From positions 62,001 to 126,000 of the forward strand of contig SNVD02013965.1 in the NCBI GenBank assembly GCA_013180625.2: a stretch of 64,000 nucleotides of DNA, read 5' to 3'. Origin of the DNA: Boswellia sacra. Taxonomy: Eukaryota > Streptophyta > Magnoliopsida > Sapindales > Burseraceae. A program made the position numbers and the translations under genes. Of this stretch, positions 45,912 through 56,881 are shown one piece after another. The number at the start of each line of letters is the position of its first letter. Position 1 is the first letter of the stretch. Under the pieces are notes generated by a model that saw only the letters and a program-made list of their open reading frames with translations, did not search any database and had not been told where the DNA came from.

Positions 45912-46636
45912 AGTTTCATTGAGACGGCAGCCTTGATAATTATTGAATGAGAATTTGATGGGTCCTACATCAGAATTTCTTTTATTTTCATTACAAAACT
46001 GTAAAACCTAATAATTCAATAATCTTGTGAGATTTAACAGATTATTAGTAGGTTTTTTTTTATTGGATTGTTTTAGCCTCTTATATAAAGCTTTGCTGCA
46101 TCACATTTTGGATGTGGCATCCATTGGGTAATTGTATACATATAAACAATATCACGGCAGCAAAGTCAAAATGAAGTCAAGATAAATGAAGTGGAAGAAT
46201 GAAGGGAAGAAGAGTTGAAAGGGACTGACAGGTGGCTCGCCTGGGTAGAAGAGGACAAAAATGAGAAAAAAAAAACATGGAAATAAGTGAAATAAATGGA
46301 AATGACGTACTGTCCTTTAATTGTCAAATTGTAGGATCGACCATTAAAATCAGGGAAAACTTTTGGGTGTATCACTGTTGATTCAAATATACAAAAAGAC
46401 TATGGATGATTATGGGGCTACTTTGATGGTTACGGAGGCTTATTAACTAGTTGAAACAAAAGAGGTGGTTGATTCTATTATCGTATTGTTGCTTACAAGT
46501 GGGCGTTAAATTTTTTTTTTAATGGGATGCATTTTTTTCACTTTTTTTTTTGGTTTCTAGGTTATTATGTGACAGAAAAATAATTCATCTTTATGCAATC
46601 CTTGTCCATTGGTACTCTGTTAATATCAGAAAATCA
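45912..46636. other. Spacer before the Mutator-like element
   Basis: No gene or repeat recognised. Confidence 0.5.
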
Positions 46637-46645
46637 TAATATATA
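46637..46645 (+). repeat. MULE target-site duplication, left
   Basis: TAATATATA, identical to 57918-57926. Confidence 0.93.
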
Positions 46646-47700
46646 GGAAAAATTGAGAAAATAGACAAATTTAGGGGGCCTGTTTGAAAAATGGACACGT
46701 TCTGAAATTTTTTCATCCCATAGACACTTTTGTGTCTAAAAGACAAAAATACCCTTGTACTATAATAAATTCCTAAAACGTTTGTTATTTCATATCCCTT
46801 CGGACGAATTTGAAGAAAGACAGTAAAGTAAAACAAAGAACAAAGAAACCAGTAACAGCTCGAATCACTTCACTTCACTTCACTGTCCCGAAACAACCTC
46901 AACATCTGAAGCAGTAAGCAAAACGCGTAAGAACAACTTTCCTTAATCTCTCTGTAAATGGCATGAAAATTTAATGTATGTGTAGTGTTTTCGTTATTGA
47001 TCGCTTTGATAACTGACAACCGCATTATATAGCTTAAAAATGGGTTATGTATGTGAACTAAGGGTAGAGATAGTGCCGTCTGTGTGAAAAAATACTGGAA
47101 ATTGGCTGTCGGTGTGCAAAAATATGTTTTCGCAGTCGAAGGTTGAAGAAGACGAGTGTCTTCGAGTGTCGTCAAGTCTCGTCGAGTGTCGAGAAGTTCT
47201 GTCGGACCGAATCTCGACAATTCGGATGGTGGTGTCGAGTGTCTAGGCATTGCATCGATTCTAGGTTCGAGTGTCGCGGGTTCGAGTGTCGTCGAGGGTC
47301 TTGTGGACTGACGACGTCGACAAAAGTTCGTGTGTCGCGTGTCGAGAATCGAGTGTCGGACGCGGGGAAACCGACCTGTAGATGTCTCGAACCATGCATG
47401 TCGAGTGTTTCGAGAGTCGTCGAGACTATTGTGTCGAGCTTTCGAGTAAGCGCGTCGAGTGTACAACTTGACGAGTGTCGGATGCAAAAGATAGTCGAGT
47501 TCGAGTGTCGTGTTACATATGTCAAGTGTCGAGTGCGTTTGTCGAGCGTCGTCGAGCATTTTGGCAGAACACTCGTTTTTTCGACTTTTGCAAGCTATTT
47601 CGTAATTATTTTTTGTCCACGGATTTTATATGATATGATATGTCTCAATCATGCAGGAAATGAAAACTTTACGCATACTCATTGTATACAATGGTTCTTG
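46646..47700 (+). repeat. MULE left terminal inverted repeat
   Basis: About 1,055 bp, matching 56882-57917 in reverse. It holds dozens of TCGA-containing motifs (CTCGACACTCGA type) at about 47150-47570, and its inner end includes the transposase start codon region (ATG at 47651). Homology stops within GTATACAATGGTTCTTGG. Confidence 0.93.
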
Positions 47701-50477
47701 GACTGTGCAAGAGAACGGTAGTTATTTGTATGGCGGTGGGATGGCGAAGCCATTGATAATTCGTAGGTGTGCTACTTATAACGAGTTGGTTGACTGTATT
47801 AGTACTAAAATGGGTTGGGATCTTCGTAAGAAAAGAATGAGTTTAGAGGTTCAATTTGCTTGTAAGGGTGTTCTTCCAATGCCGATTCGTATTGAGACTG
47901 ACGACGATGTTTGTTTTTTCATACAACATTGTTTGGAGGACCAACAATCATATACACCATTAGTTGTTAAAGTTGAAGATAGGGAGAAGCAAAGACAGAG
48001 GTCAGGGTCAGGATCCGATGCAATACGTAGGCGAGAAGGATCTTCTCATCCCTCTTTGTTTTGTTCAGCAAGTGGGAGCAACCAATTAAGTGAGTCTACT
48101 CCTGTTTGTGGACAACCAGAATTGAATGACGATGTTGGCGTTGAGTTTGAGCAGTGTTCAGGGCATGCAGGGCATGAGTCATTTGGGGTAGGGTTGTTAT
48201 TTGAAAATGAAGAATGAGTGCCTCCATCGATGCCATCGAGATTGGTACGTCATCTTGACAGCATTAGAGAGTTTGAGAGTCTAGGTAATATTGATGATGT
48301 TAATGATGACGATGGTGGCAATGAATATTGTGAAGATACTGATGATGGTAGTGATGATGTTAGTGTGCATGTTGACGATGACAATGATGATTGCACAGTT
48401 CATATTGAGAATGATGTTGAGGGATTGGATGATTTTGTTGTTGATGGGCACAATGTAGCCGGTCCATATTTCGATAATGAGGGAGAACGGGAGATCTTGA
48501 ATGATGTGAACTAGGATGAGCCGTTTACCGTGCCTTCTCCAATTGACTCCACACCTACCGTGCCTCCTCCAATTGACTCCACACCTACCGTGCCTCCTCC
48601 AATTCACTCCACACCTACTCGTCCAGTATATGGACATCAGGAAGATCCGATGTCGAATAATGACAGCTCTCAGGCTAACACATTCAGGTGGATGCCGCCT
48701 ATTGTGCATCCACCCTCGATAGTTGGCGATGATGCCTTATCGTTTGTAGTTGACGAGATTGAGGTTGGGGTTGGGCAGATGTTTAACAGCAAAACGGAGC
48801 TTCGAGAGAAGTTAGCGATGTTGGAATTAAGACGAAACTTTCAATTCAAGGTGAGGAACTCCAACGCCACAAGGTTTGAGGTTGTATGTCGTGCTGAATC
48901 TTGTAAATGGCGTTTACGTGCCATAAAGGTGGCCGATTCACATTTCTTCCAAGTGAAAAAGTATAAAAACCACCACACGTGCTCCGGAGCTTGACTAATC
49001 CCAGTTCACAAACAGGCAACTGCACATGTCATTGGCAAACATATTAAGAGCAAATTCGTTGAGGCATCGAGAATATATCGTCCAAAGGATATTATGTCCG
49101 ATGTTCAGGAGTCATTGGGTGTTAATATCACGTACAACAAGGCATGGAGGGCAAAGGAGGTAGCTTTGCAAGAACTTCGGATCTCATGATGAATCATTCA
49201 CACTACTCCCTCAGTACATGTACATGATTGAGAAAGCAAACCCGGGGACCAAAACGTCGTTAGAAACTGATGAGGAGAACCATTTCAGATACTTTTTCAT
49301 GAGTATGGGGGCCTCGATTGCTGGATTTGCATCGTCAATTAGGCCAGTTATTGCAGTTGATGGTTCTTTTTTAAAAGGGAAATATAGGGGTACAATGTTT
49401 TTGGCTTCTTGTATGGATGGTAATAAACAAATATACCCCTTGGTATTTGGAATTGGGCATTCTGAATATGATGACTCCTGGAACTGGTTCATGAGACAGT
49501 TGCGTGATCATGTTGTACAAAATGTCCGAGATCTTGTCTTTATTTCTGACCGTCATCGTAGTATTAAACGCGCTGTGGTAGCAGTTTTTCCTCATGCACT
49601 GCATGGATTGTGCACTCATCATCTCAAGGGTAACTTGAAGGCAACGTTCGAGGACAAGACTTTATTGGAATTGTACTACCGAGCTGTAAGGACATATCAT
49701 TGTGCTGATTTCAACTATCATATGCGACAAATTGAATTGCATATGCCAGCAGCAGCAACTTATCTTCGAGAGATCGGAGTTGAGAAATGGGCACGTTCAC
49801 AGTTTCATGGTCGGCGGTATAACATAATGACAACAAATATAGCTGAGTCGATGAACAGCTGTTTGCGACACCATCGATTCCTCCCGGTGACGTTGTTAGC
49901 TGATTATTTTCGGGCCAACTTGCAGAAATGGTTCTATGAGCGTCGACAGCTTTTTGCTAACTCAGAATCACATCTCTCACCCTGGGCAAACAAGTTGATG
50001 GAGGAGTGTTTAAAAGAAGGAGAGCGTATGAGGATTAGTGGTATATCTCTTACTATGTATAAGGTTAGAGGCAACGACCATGTTTGTATAGTTGACATGC
50101 ACGCGCGTACATGCACGTGCCAGGTGTTTGATCTTGACCCGCTTCCGTGTGCACATGTATTAGCGGTATGCAAACGTATGAATCTACTTACGTGCCATGA
50201 TTACTGTGCCCATTGGTATACCACTGAAACTTTACTACATGCATATGCTCTCCCAGTAGTTCCTGTTGGAGTTAGTGAAGATTGGGTGGTTCCTGAGGAG
50301 GTTCGCAGTAGAGTGGTTCTCCCGCCAGTCATGAGGAGACCAGCCGGTCGTCCTCGGAGGAATCGAATCCCTTCTGTCGATGAGTCTAGCTCCTCTCGAT
50401 CTTGTGGGCATTGTGGAAGTTCCGGGCAAAATCGTCAAACTTGCCGAAACCCAGTTCCGCTGCATGACAGGGGATGA
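47651..50477 (+). pseudogene. MURA-type MULE transposase (nearly full length, broken)
   Basis: This transposase excises and inserts the element. One frame runs from ATG 47651 to about 49185, interrupted by stops at 48215, 48512 and 48992, then shifts frame (about 2 bases lost near 49185) and stays open to TGA 50475. Order: an N-terminal domain (LRILIVYNGSWTVQ, about residues 4-110), an Asp-rich acidic linker, three 11-residue VPPPIDSTPT-type repeats, a MuDR DNA-binding-like region (GVGQMFNSKTELREKLAMLE, CRAESCKWRLRA), and a DDE core (AVDGSFLKGKYRG, FISDRHRSIKRAV, NIAESMNSCL). A SWIM finger (CTCQVF..LPCAHVLAVC) and a C-terminal knuckle CGHCGSSGQNRQTC follow; the usual His of the knuckle is Gln. 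At two stops TGA sits where an Arg CGA codon is plausible, which suggests C-to-T decay. Confidence 0.92.
48527..48625 (+). repeat. 33-bp coding minisatellite, three units
   Basis: CCGTGCCT(T/C)CTCCAATTGACTCCACACCTA is repeated three times, adding VPPPIDSTPT-type 11-residue repeats in the transposase linker. Confidence 0.9.
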
Positions 50478-50862
50478 TGCATACCAAATGTTGATGTTTG
50501 CAACATTGTCTATTTTTTTATAACAATTCCTAAGCTTTTGAAATTAATATATTTCGGGTGTTGGATTTTGTCACTGTAAAGCAATATTATTGTATTAAAC
50601 ACATCTTTATGTGCGTTGTCGTTAAACTAAATAATCTTACCTGATCTTCAACCAAAAAATCATTTCGAATCTGATTCGAAAACTCGAAAAAACGAGTGTT
50701 CTGGCCAAACACTCGACGACACTCGACGGACTAAACTCGATGCTCGACATATATTAATGGAACAGAAAATGAAAACGAGTGTTCGGGCGAAACGCTCGAT
50801 GACACTCGACGGTAAAACTCGACGACCGATCAACACGACACGCGAAATATGACATAAATGAG
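50478..50862. other. Intergenic part of the MULE, transposase 3' side
   Basis: 3' flank of the transposase gene. From about 50680, TCGA-rich sequence resembling the TIR tract begins (AACACTCGACGACACTCGAC). Confidence 0.6.
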
Positions 50863-51138
50863 CGAAGCTCGATCAACACGTAACACGAACCCCCGAAGCT
50901 CGATCAACATGTCACACAAACTCTCGAAGCTCGATCATATTGAACACGAACACACGAAGCTCGATCAACACGTCACACGAACACTCGAAACTCGATCATA
51001 TTGAAAAGGAGCCCTCGAAGCTTGATCAGCACGTCACACGAACACTCGAAACTCGATCATATTGAAAACGAGCCCTCAAAGCTCGATCAACACGTCACAC
51101 GAACACTCGAAGCTCGATCAACACGTAACACGAACCCT
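50863..51138. repeat. 30/31-bp tandem repeat array inside the MULE
   Basis: Nine units of 30 or 31 bp begin CGAAGCTCGATCA at 50863, 50894, 50925, 50955, 50986, 51016, 51047, 51077 and 51108. Two unit types, one with ATCAACACGTCACACGAAC and one with ATCATATTGAAAACGAGC, partly alternate, giving a 61-bp higher-order period. It lies between the transposase and protease genes. Confidence 0.93.
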
Positions 51139-51912
51139 CGACTCTCGACCCGGAATCCGACAATTTGACTCGACCCTCGACCCTCGAAGACTGACACGCG
51201 ACACAAGATCTCAAACTTTAGGGTTTAAAGAAATCTCTCGACCGTCACTTCCCGCTTCACACAAATTTACTCCTACACACCGTGTCAACTCTCGAAACTC
51301 ACAGAAACGCACAGACAATGGTTGGAACGCAAACAGACGCGTAGCGACAATCATTGAAGCTCCAAGAGACGCCGACCGCAGAACCCATCGGCATTGAGGT
51401 ACGGCTTTATCGTTGCTTTTGACATACTTTCGTTGCCATGCACATTGTTTTTTGTCATTGTGCATACAGTTTTCGCCTTGTTCGATATGGGAACAGTCGG
51501 GGTAAACCGACTAGCGTCGCGAGGACTGTAATAGGATTGAAATTTGGGGTTTTTATATTATTGTGTTGACTGGTACAGTGGTTTTAGAGAAAAATAGTGA
51601 CGTTTAGGCAGTTTATATTTATATATAATGTCGAAAAATGTATAGTATCTGGTTGGTTGGTTTCGGCTTTATCGTTGCCAGAAAGGCGTTGCCGTTTTTT
51701 GTAGAAGTCACACTCGACACTCGGCAAACGAGTGTTGTCGAGTCCTGTCGAGATTAATCGAGACCTTTCGAGTCTGGTCGAGTTTTATCGAGTCTGTCAA
51801 GATTTGTCGAGCTTCATCGAGCATATTGGCAGTTTGCATGGTTTTTTGCTGTTTTTTTACCTTTTTGTGTCATTTTGAACTATAATGGACTTGTTTTTGC
51901 GAATTGAAGCAA
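51139..51912. other. Promoter-side region of the protease gene
   Basis: Upstream sequence of the Ulp1-like gene, including a second TCGA-rich tract at about 51700-51830 (GTCGAGTCCTGTCGAGATTA). The open frame at 51062-51397 is compositional. Confidence 0.45.
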
Positions 51913-54900
51913 ATGGCTGGTGAATTTGGACTGTCCTTCGCGCTTAAGACACCGGATACGGAGCACTACCATGCGGTGATCACAAACATGGCAAGTTGGG
52001 ACTGTATACAATGGATCCGGGCGAACTTCAGTCCGAGGCAGCAGGAGATGTTTCGTGCAACATGTTTCGGATTTCTCCTAAACATCCGTCGGCTCTCCTT
52101 TCCGTCTCAGTTGGCGCACCACGTGCTTCAGTGGGAGGTTAACACCGTGGGGTACGATCAAGAGATGTGGTTCCTTGTTGAAGGTAAAAAAATGGTTTTC
52201 AGATACAATGTTGTTACAAATTCATTGTTTTACACGTATGATATTTTTAGTTATTTTATTGTACCATAGTTGTCATCTTATGTATTTTTTTTTCCTTCTT
52301 TCCAGGACGACTAATTCGTTTTTCTGCGCATGAGTTCGGTTTGGTAACCGGATTATGATTTGCTTCCACAGTGCCACCAATACCGACTATGTTGAATCCG
52401 TGCCGATTATTGGATACATACTTCGATGGCATCAACTTGGAGCTTAGGCATTTCGATCCCAGACTTAGGGACTTGAATGTGTCTCGTATGCCAGACAAGG
52501 ATGCCGTGAAGCTAGCCGTGTACTACATGCTTGAGCATTTTTTTATGGCACGGGATAGACACCGACACGTGACCTGGACATGGTTGAATTTTATGGACAA
52601 ACTGGATGAATTTAATACTTATCCATGGGGTTTGTTGTCCTATGAAAAGACATTGGGCTCAATGAAGAGGGCTTTGGTTGGGAGGTTAGAAAATTACAAG
52701 AGGCGAGCCCGAGCGAAGACGGACCAGGTGGAGAGATATAACTTGGAGGGGTGCCCGTACGCCTTTCAGGTACATACTGCTATCCATGAGTGTGAACGTG
52801 TTTATTTCTGTTTGATGTAATTTTAGTACATGTCACTAACTAACATGTTCGATGTAATTAAGGTTTGGTTGTACGAGGCCGTGCCTTACTTTGGCATTAA
52901 TTTTAGAAGAGTGTCCCAGGAGTGCGAGCGGAGGATACCACGGTTGTTGAAGTGGGAGACAGTTAAGACCCCGTCCCAGAACGTTGCCTACACTGATATA
53001 CTGAGGGTTAGGAGGCGGGTTAGTACAAATCCTCTGTTACATGAAATTGTCTTGTTTTTTGTTCACCCCACATTAACGGTTTCGCGTGATGGATTATATT
53101 TTCACGCAGGCTAGGCTGCTCGTCGTTTTAGAGCCGTCTGATGTGGAGCAGCAGACGGAGTGGTATATACAGCTCGCTGAAGTAGTTGGCATCCGTAAAG
53201 GTGCACATGTGGCCTGGGCAACAGCTGTGGATGCTCCATTATTGGAGGCGGAGAGCGTTGAGCCACTTCAGATAGAGGGTCCTGCAGCTCCACCTCCGGA
53301 GGGACCAGCAGGTCCACATCCTGAGGGCCCATCAGGTCCACAGCAAGAGAGTCCAGCAGGTCCACCCCCTGAGGCTCCTTCAGCTCCACCCCCTGAGGGA
53401 CCAACAGCTCCACCTCCGGAGGGTCCATCAGCACCACCTTCGGAGGGACCAGCAACTCCACCTCCAGAGGGTCCATCATCACCTCCTCCGGAGGGTCCAT
53501 CAGCACCACGTCCGGAGGGACCACCAGCTCCACCTCCTGAGATCTCATCCGCTTCACCTCCTGCTGGCCCTAGTTCCCCTGTTGAGCCGGATGTGGAGCC
53601 AGTAATAGACACGGCCAGTCCTGACATGGACGTAGGGCTTTTCAGTCCACCGCCGGAGCCTTTCAGTCCACCGCCAGAGCTGTTCTATAGTTTCAGACAT
53701 CCAGGAGCATCGACAACGGCGTCGGGTCGTGCGACCAACTACCCAACGCCTATATACGAGGGTCCTTCGAGTTGGCAGGTATGTAATGCGAGTTTGCATT
53801 AACATTCTTGTCCGTATACATTTCCTGCTCTGTTGGTTAATGAAGACTCTTGTTACAATTCTCATGCAGGTGCTGCCGGTCCATGACGACTTCCAGAGCA
53901 CAGTTTTGCGTGAACTGGCACTTATGGGCGGATAACAAGGAAATGCGTGAGGATATAGCTCTTCTCCGCAAGGCTGTTCTGGACCTTGGTGCCAACTTCG
54001 GATACGATGACACAGTACGTTTCAATATTTACATACCGGAATTTGTCATTTCCACACACGCTTAAGCTGGTGGTTATGTTTGACTGATTTCAGGATTCAT
54101 ATGCTGATTTCGATGAAGGTTCGGCTGATGATGGTGAAGGTCAGCCACCCGCAGAACCTGATTCTGTTGACCGGACTGTTCCTGCAGCAGATGCTCCCCC
54201 AACGGCCTTAGTTTCACGCCGAGGTCGTCGGCATAAGCGGAGCCCCTTTGTCAGTCCACCGGGTAGGAAGAGGCCGAGGGTTCAGCAGCAAAAGGAAGCC
54301 GCAGACCACCAACAGCTACACTCCGAGGCCCCAGTTGCTCAATCGAAAGACAATCGATCTCAGCGGCCATCAGTGGATGTAGGAACTGGTCTCATCTTGT
54401 GCCCTTCGGTTCCACTTTTCGACCCACGTGCCCCGATAGTAGAAGTTGACCTGAATGCATTCGAGACATGGCTGGCGGACTACGCCAAAACTGATTGCGT
54501 TGATTTGGCAGTCTGCAGCGCAGATCGTAAGTTCTTCAAGAAGCTGCTCGGGCCATCACACTGGCTTGAAGCTGAGGTAGTTTCATACCATCTCCTGCTG
54601 TCGAATATTGCGATATACATTTGGATTTAATATTTATAGCAATTATTGTTTTCAGCACATAGACAACTACTTGTGGTTGCTACGGTGCAGAGCTCGCGCC
54701 ATGACCAGACCTAGTGTCCAGAGGTCTGCTTTCCTGGACACCACTTTTTAGGTGCGTAATTCGTAGACATCTTAATTTCACTTTTTTCACTTGTAATTTC
54801 TGATTCCTTCAATGCGCTAACTGAACTCATGAACTTGCAGTTGAAATTGAAGTCGTTGTGGGAGCTATACTCGGACAGACTGGACGACATTAGCTAGGTG

Positions 54901-55671
54901 AATGAAGAGGATATGGTCCAGTATGTCCTGGGACAGGTGCCCCTCGCTGGAACACCATGGGTCGACGTGGACAGGGTGAGAACATTTATATTCACTGAGT
55001 TAGTATGTGTCATCTTATTTAAAATGTTGTGATTGATTTCCATTTCCATGTTGTCAATTCGTTTTCAGCTCCATCTCCCAGTTCACCTCACCGATGATCA
55101 TTGGGTGGCAGCTGAGGTGCAATTGAATCGCCGTCACATTTCCATATACGACTCATCTATTGGTCATACTTCTGCAGACACAGTCATGCAGACAGTCCGG
55201 TGCCTCGCTGAGCTACTACCCCGTATGGTGTCAATGGAGGTTTTCGGTATTCCTGACTATCCCACAACCCCATTTGACATTATGCGAATCGAGGACGGGG
55301 ACCAGGTGCCACAGCAGGAGCCTGGGGGAGGGGCATGCGGCGTGTACTGCTTGAAGTACATCGAGTTCTTAGCGGGGGGCGTTCCACTGACTGAGATTAA
55401 GGCATTCCCGGACCTCGAATGGCGGGAGAGCATGGCGGTACAACTTTGGCTCAGCCGCAAAAACCCACAGGCACAAGAGGCCGCCCCGACCATCACGGTG
55501 CCCTATGACCTCGAGGCGCTGTTGACTAGACCTCCTGTGCCTCAGGCGCTGTTGCCTCAACCGGTAGTGCCTGCTGATGTTGCAGCCACTACCGGGACTG
55601 CTGATGATGTGTCAGGGGATGTTATGACCACTATTGCCCATGACGACGTTGATTCAACGGAGGTCGAGTAG
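51913..55671 (+). pseudogene. MULE-borne Ulp1-like cysteine protease gene (nine exons, broken)
   Basis: C48/Ulp1 proteases cleave SUMO-type conjugates; copies carried by MULEs have no settled role. Inferred exons: 51913-52183, 52306-52769, 52863-53018, 53110-53778, 53870-54014, 54094-54576, 54656-54751, 54841-54975, 55069-55671, all with GT/AG borders. The N-terminal half (FGLSFALKTPDTEHYHAVIT, VWLYEAVPYFGINF) resembles the DUF1985-type region linked to such proteases. A Pro-rich PPPEGPSAP repeat occupies exon 4. The last exon holds the catalytic set: DDHWVAAEV (His), IYDSS (Asp), the Gln before GGGACGVYC, and its Cys. Breaks are TGA in exon 2 near 52357, a frameshift in exon 5 near 53930, and TAG in exon 7 (54749-54751) and in exon 8 near 54893. 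The catalytic exon is intact. Confidence 0.88.
53276..53560 (+). repeat. Pro-rich coding repeat
   Basis: About eleven imperfect 24-27-bp units encode PPPEGPSAP-like repeats in exon 4 of the protease gene. Confidence 0.9.
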
Positions 55672-55871
55672 CAGCCGAGCATGTTGGGACCATGAGATCA
55701 CCTATTTTTTGTATATATTATGTTTAGTTATACAATTTTTTTTTTGTTTATAGTTTCTGGACACTAACACATTATTGTATAGTACATTTTTTTTATAGTC
55801 GCACATGGTTACGATGTATAGTTTTACGAAAACTTGTAAATACACATTATTGTATAGTGACATTTTTTAAT
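55672..55871. other. 3' flank of the protease gene
   Basis: T-rich sequence with a short direct repeat (CACATTATTGTATAGT at about 55770 and 55845). Confidence 0.5.
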
Positions 55872-56007
55872 GGGCTAATCACACAGACCTCCCCTGGGTT
55901 TTAGCTTAATTTCATTCATAAACATTGTTTACCAATTTTCATTATACAATACCCCTGACTTTTTTGAAATTAATCATGGATACCCCTTCCGTCAGTTTTG
56001 CCGTTAA
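55872..56007 (+). repeat. Pack element left TIR
   Basis: Begins GGGCTAATCACACAGACC and ends TTTTGCCGTTAA. Inverse of 56722-56855. Confidence 0.88.
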
Positions 56008-56179
56008 TTGTATGAAAATAAATGTAATGAATAGGGTAAAAAAAGTCTTTCCACCTAATTAGTTCTGCTGACCAGTCCCACAAGAGCTGCTCACAGAATC
56101 CAAGTGCTCTTCGCTGCCTCCCCTGCACTGCGCACGCTAATAGCAAGAGTTGATTTGAGTCGAGTTGAGTTGATGCAAA

Positions 56180-56710
56180 ATGAAGTTTGACATAGCAAAC
56201 CCAACCACTGGTTGCGAGAACAAGCTTGAGATTGATGACGATCAGAAGCCTAAGCTTTTTTTGACAGGAGGATCTCCCAGGAATTTAGTACAGATGCTCT
56301 GGGTCAGGAATTCAAAGAATATGTTTTTAAGATCATGGGAGGCTGTGACAAGCAAGGATTCCCAATGAAACTGGGAGTTCTGACTCCTGGTCGTGTTCAT
56401 CTTTTGCTTCAAAGAGGAACCCCTTGCTTCAGAGGTTATGGAAGGCGCAATGGAGAGCGAAGGAGGAAATCTGTTTGTGGATGCATCGTTAGTCAAGATC
56501 TGTCTGTATTGAACTTGGTTATAGTTAAGAAGGATGAGAATGATCTACCTGGGTTGACAGACAGTGAAAACCCAAGGATGAGGGGTCCAAAGAGGGCATC
56601 CAAGATTAGGAAGCTTTTTAGCCTCTCAAAGGAGGATGATGTTCGGAAGTATGTGAGCACCTACCGCAGAACATTCACAACAAAATCTGGCAAGAAAGTT
56701 AGAGGTACCG
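56180..56710 (+). pseudogene. RPS6: Ribosomal protein eS6 (RPS6) fragment, intronless, captured in a TIR element
   Basis: eS6 is a 40S ribosomal subunit protein and a target of TOR/S6 kinase. The reading [98 protein letters not shown] and [13 protein letters not shown] covers about the first 177 of roughly 250 residues. It stops at the right TIR, so the C-terminal phosphorylated tail is missing. One frameshift lies in a seven-T run (56256-56262). The segment reads straight through without introns, although plant RPS6 genes have several, so it probably derives from a processed copy. The sequence upstream of the ATG (about 56060-56179) looks like its 5' untranslated region. Confidence 0.93.
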
Positions 56711-56721
56711 TATGATGTCAC

Positions 56722-56855
56722 TTAACGGCAAAACTGACGGAAGGGGTGCCCATGATGAATTTTGAAAAAGTCAGGGCTACCGTATGATGAAAAGTAACAA
56801 ACAGTGTTTCTGAATAAAATTAAGTCAAAACCTAGGGGGGACTGTGTGATAGTAC
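56722..56855 (-). repeat. Pack element right TIR
   Basis: Begins TTAACGGCAAAACTGACGG and ends CTGTGTGATAGTAC. Confidence 0.88.
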
Positions 56856-56881
56856 ATACATGTTTCTCATGTTTTCTGGCC

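Larger units (their letters stand above)
55872..56855 (+). mobile_element. 984-bp Pack-type TIR element carrying an eS6 gene fragment, nested in the MULE
   Basis: The left TIR 55872-56007 (GGGCTAATCACACAGACCTC...) and right TIR 56722-56855 (...CTGTGTGATAGTAC) are inverted copies, with about 135 bp of similar sequence, for example CCCCTTCCGTCAGTTTTGCC against GGCAAAACTGACGGAAGGGG. Between them is a ribosomal protein gene fragment with its apparent 5' untranslated region, but no transposase. This is the structure of a Pack-type (gene-capturing) DNA transposon. The superfamily is not assigned, and a target duplication was not found. Confidence 0.85.

Noticed and set aside
47143..47721. Open frames across the TCGA-rich TIR tracts (both strands, also 56951-57489)
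   Set aside because: They arise from repeated CpG motifs without TAA or TAG; the peptide is low-complexity Ser/Arg/Val and mirrors the repeat.
50863..51138. CRISPR-like array
   Set aside because: Units are contiguous tandem repeats without unique spacers, inside a plant transposon.
53111..53627. Long antisense frames over the Pro-rich repeat
   Set aside because: Repeat-driven shadows of the PPPEGP coding exon; the sense frame has conserved domains on both sides.
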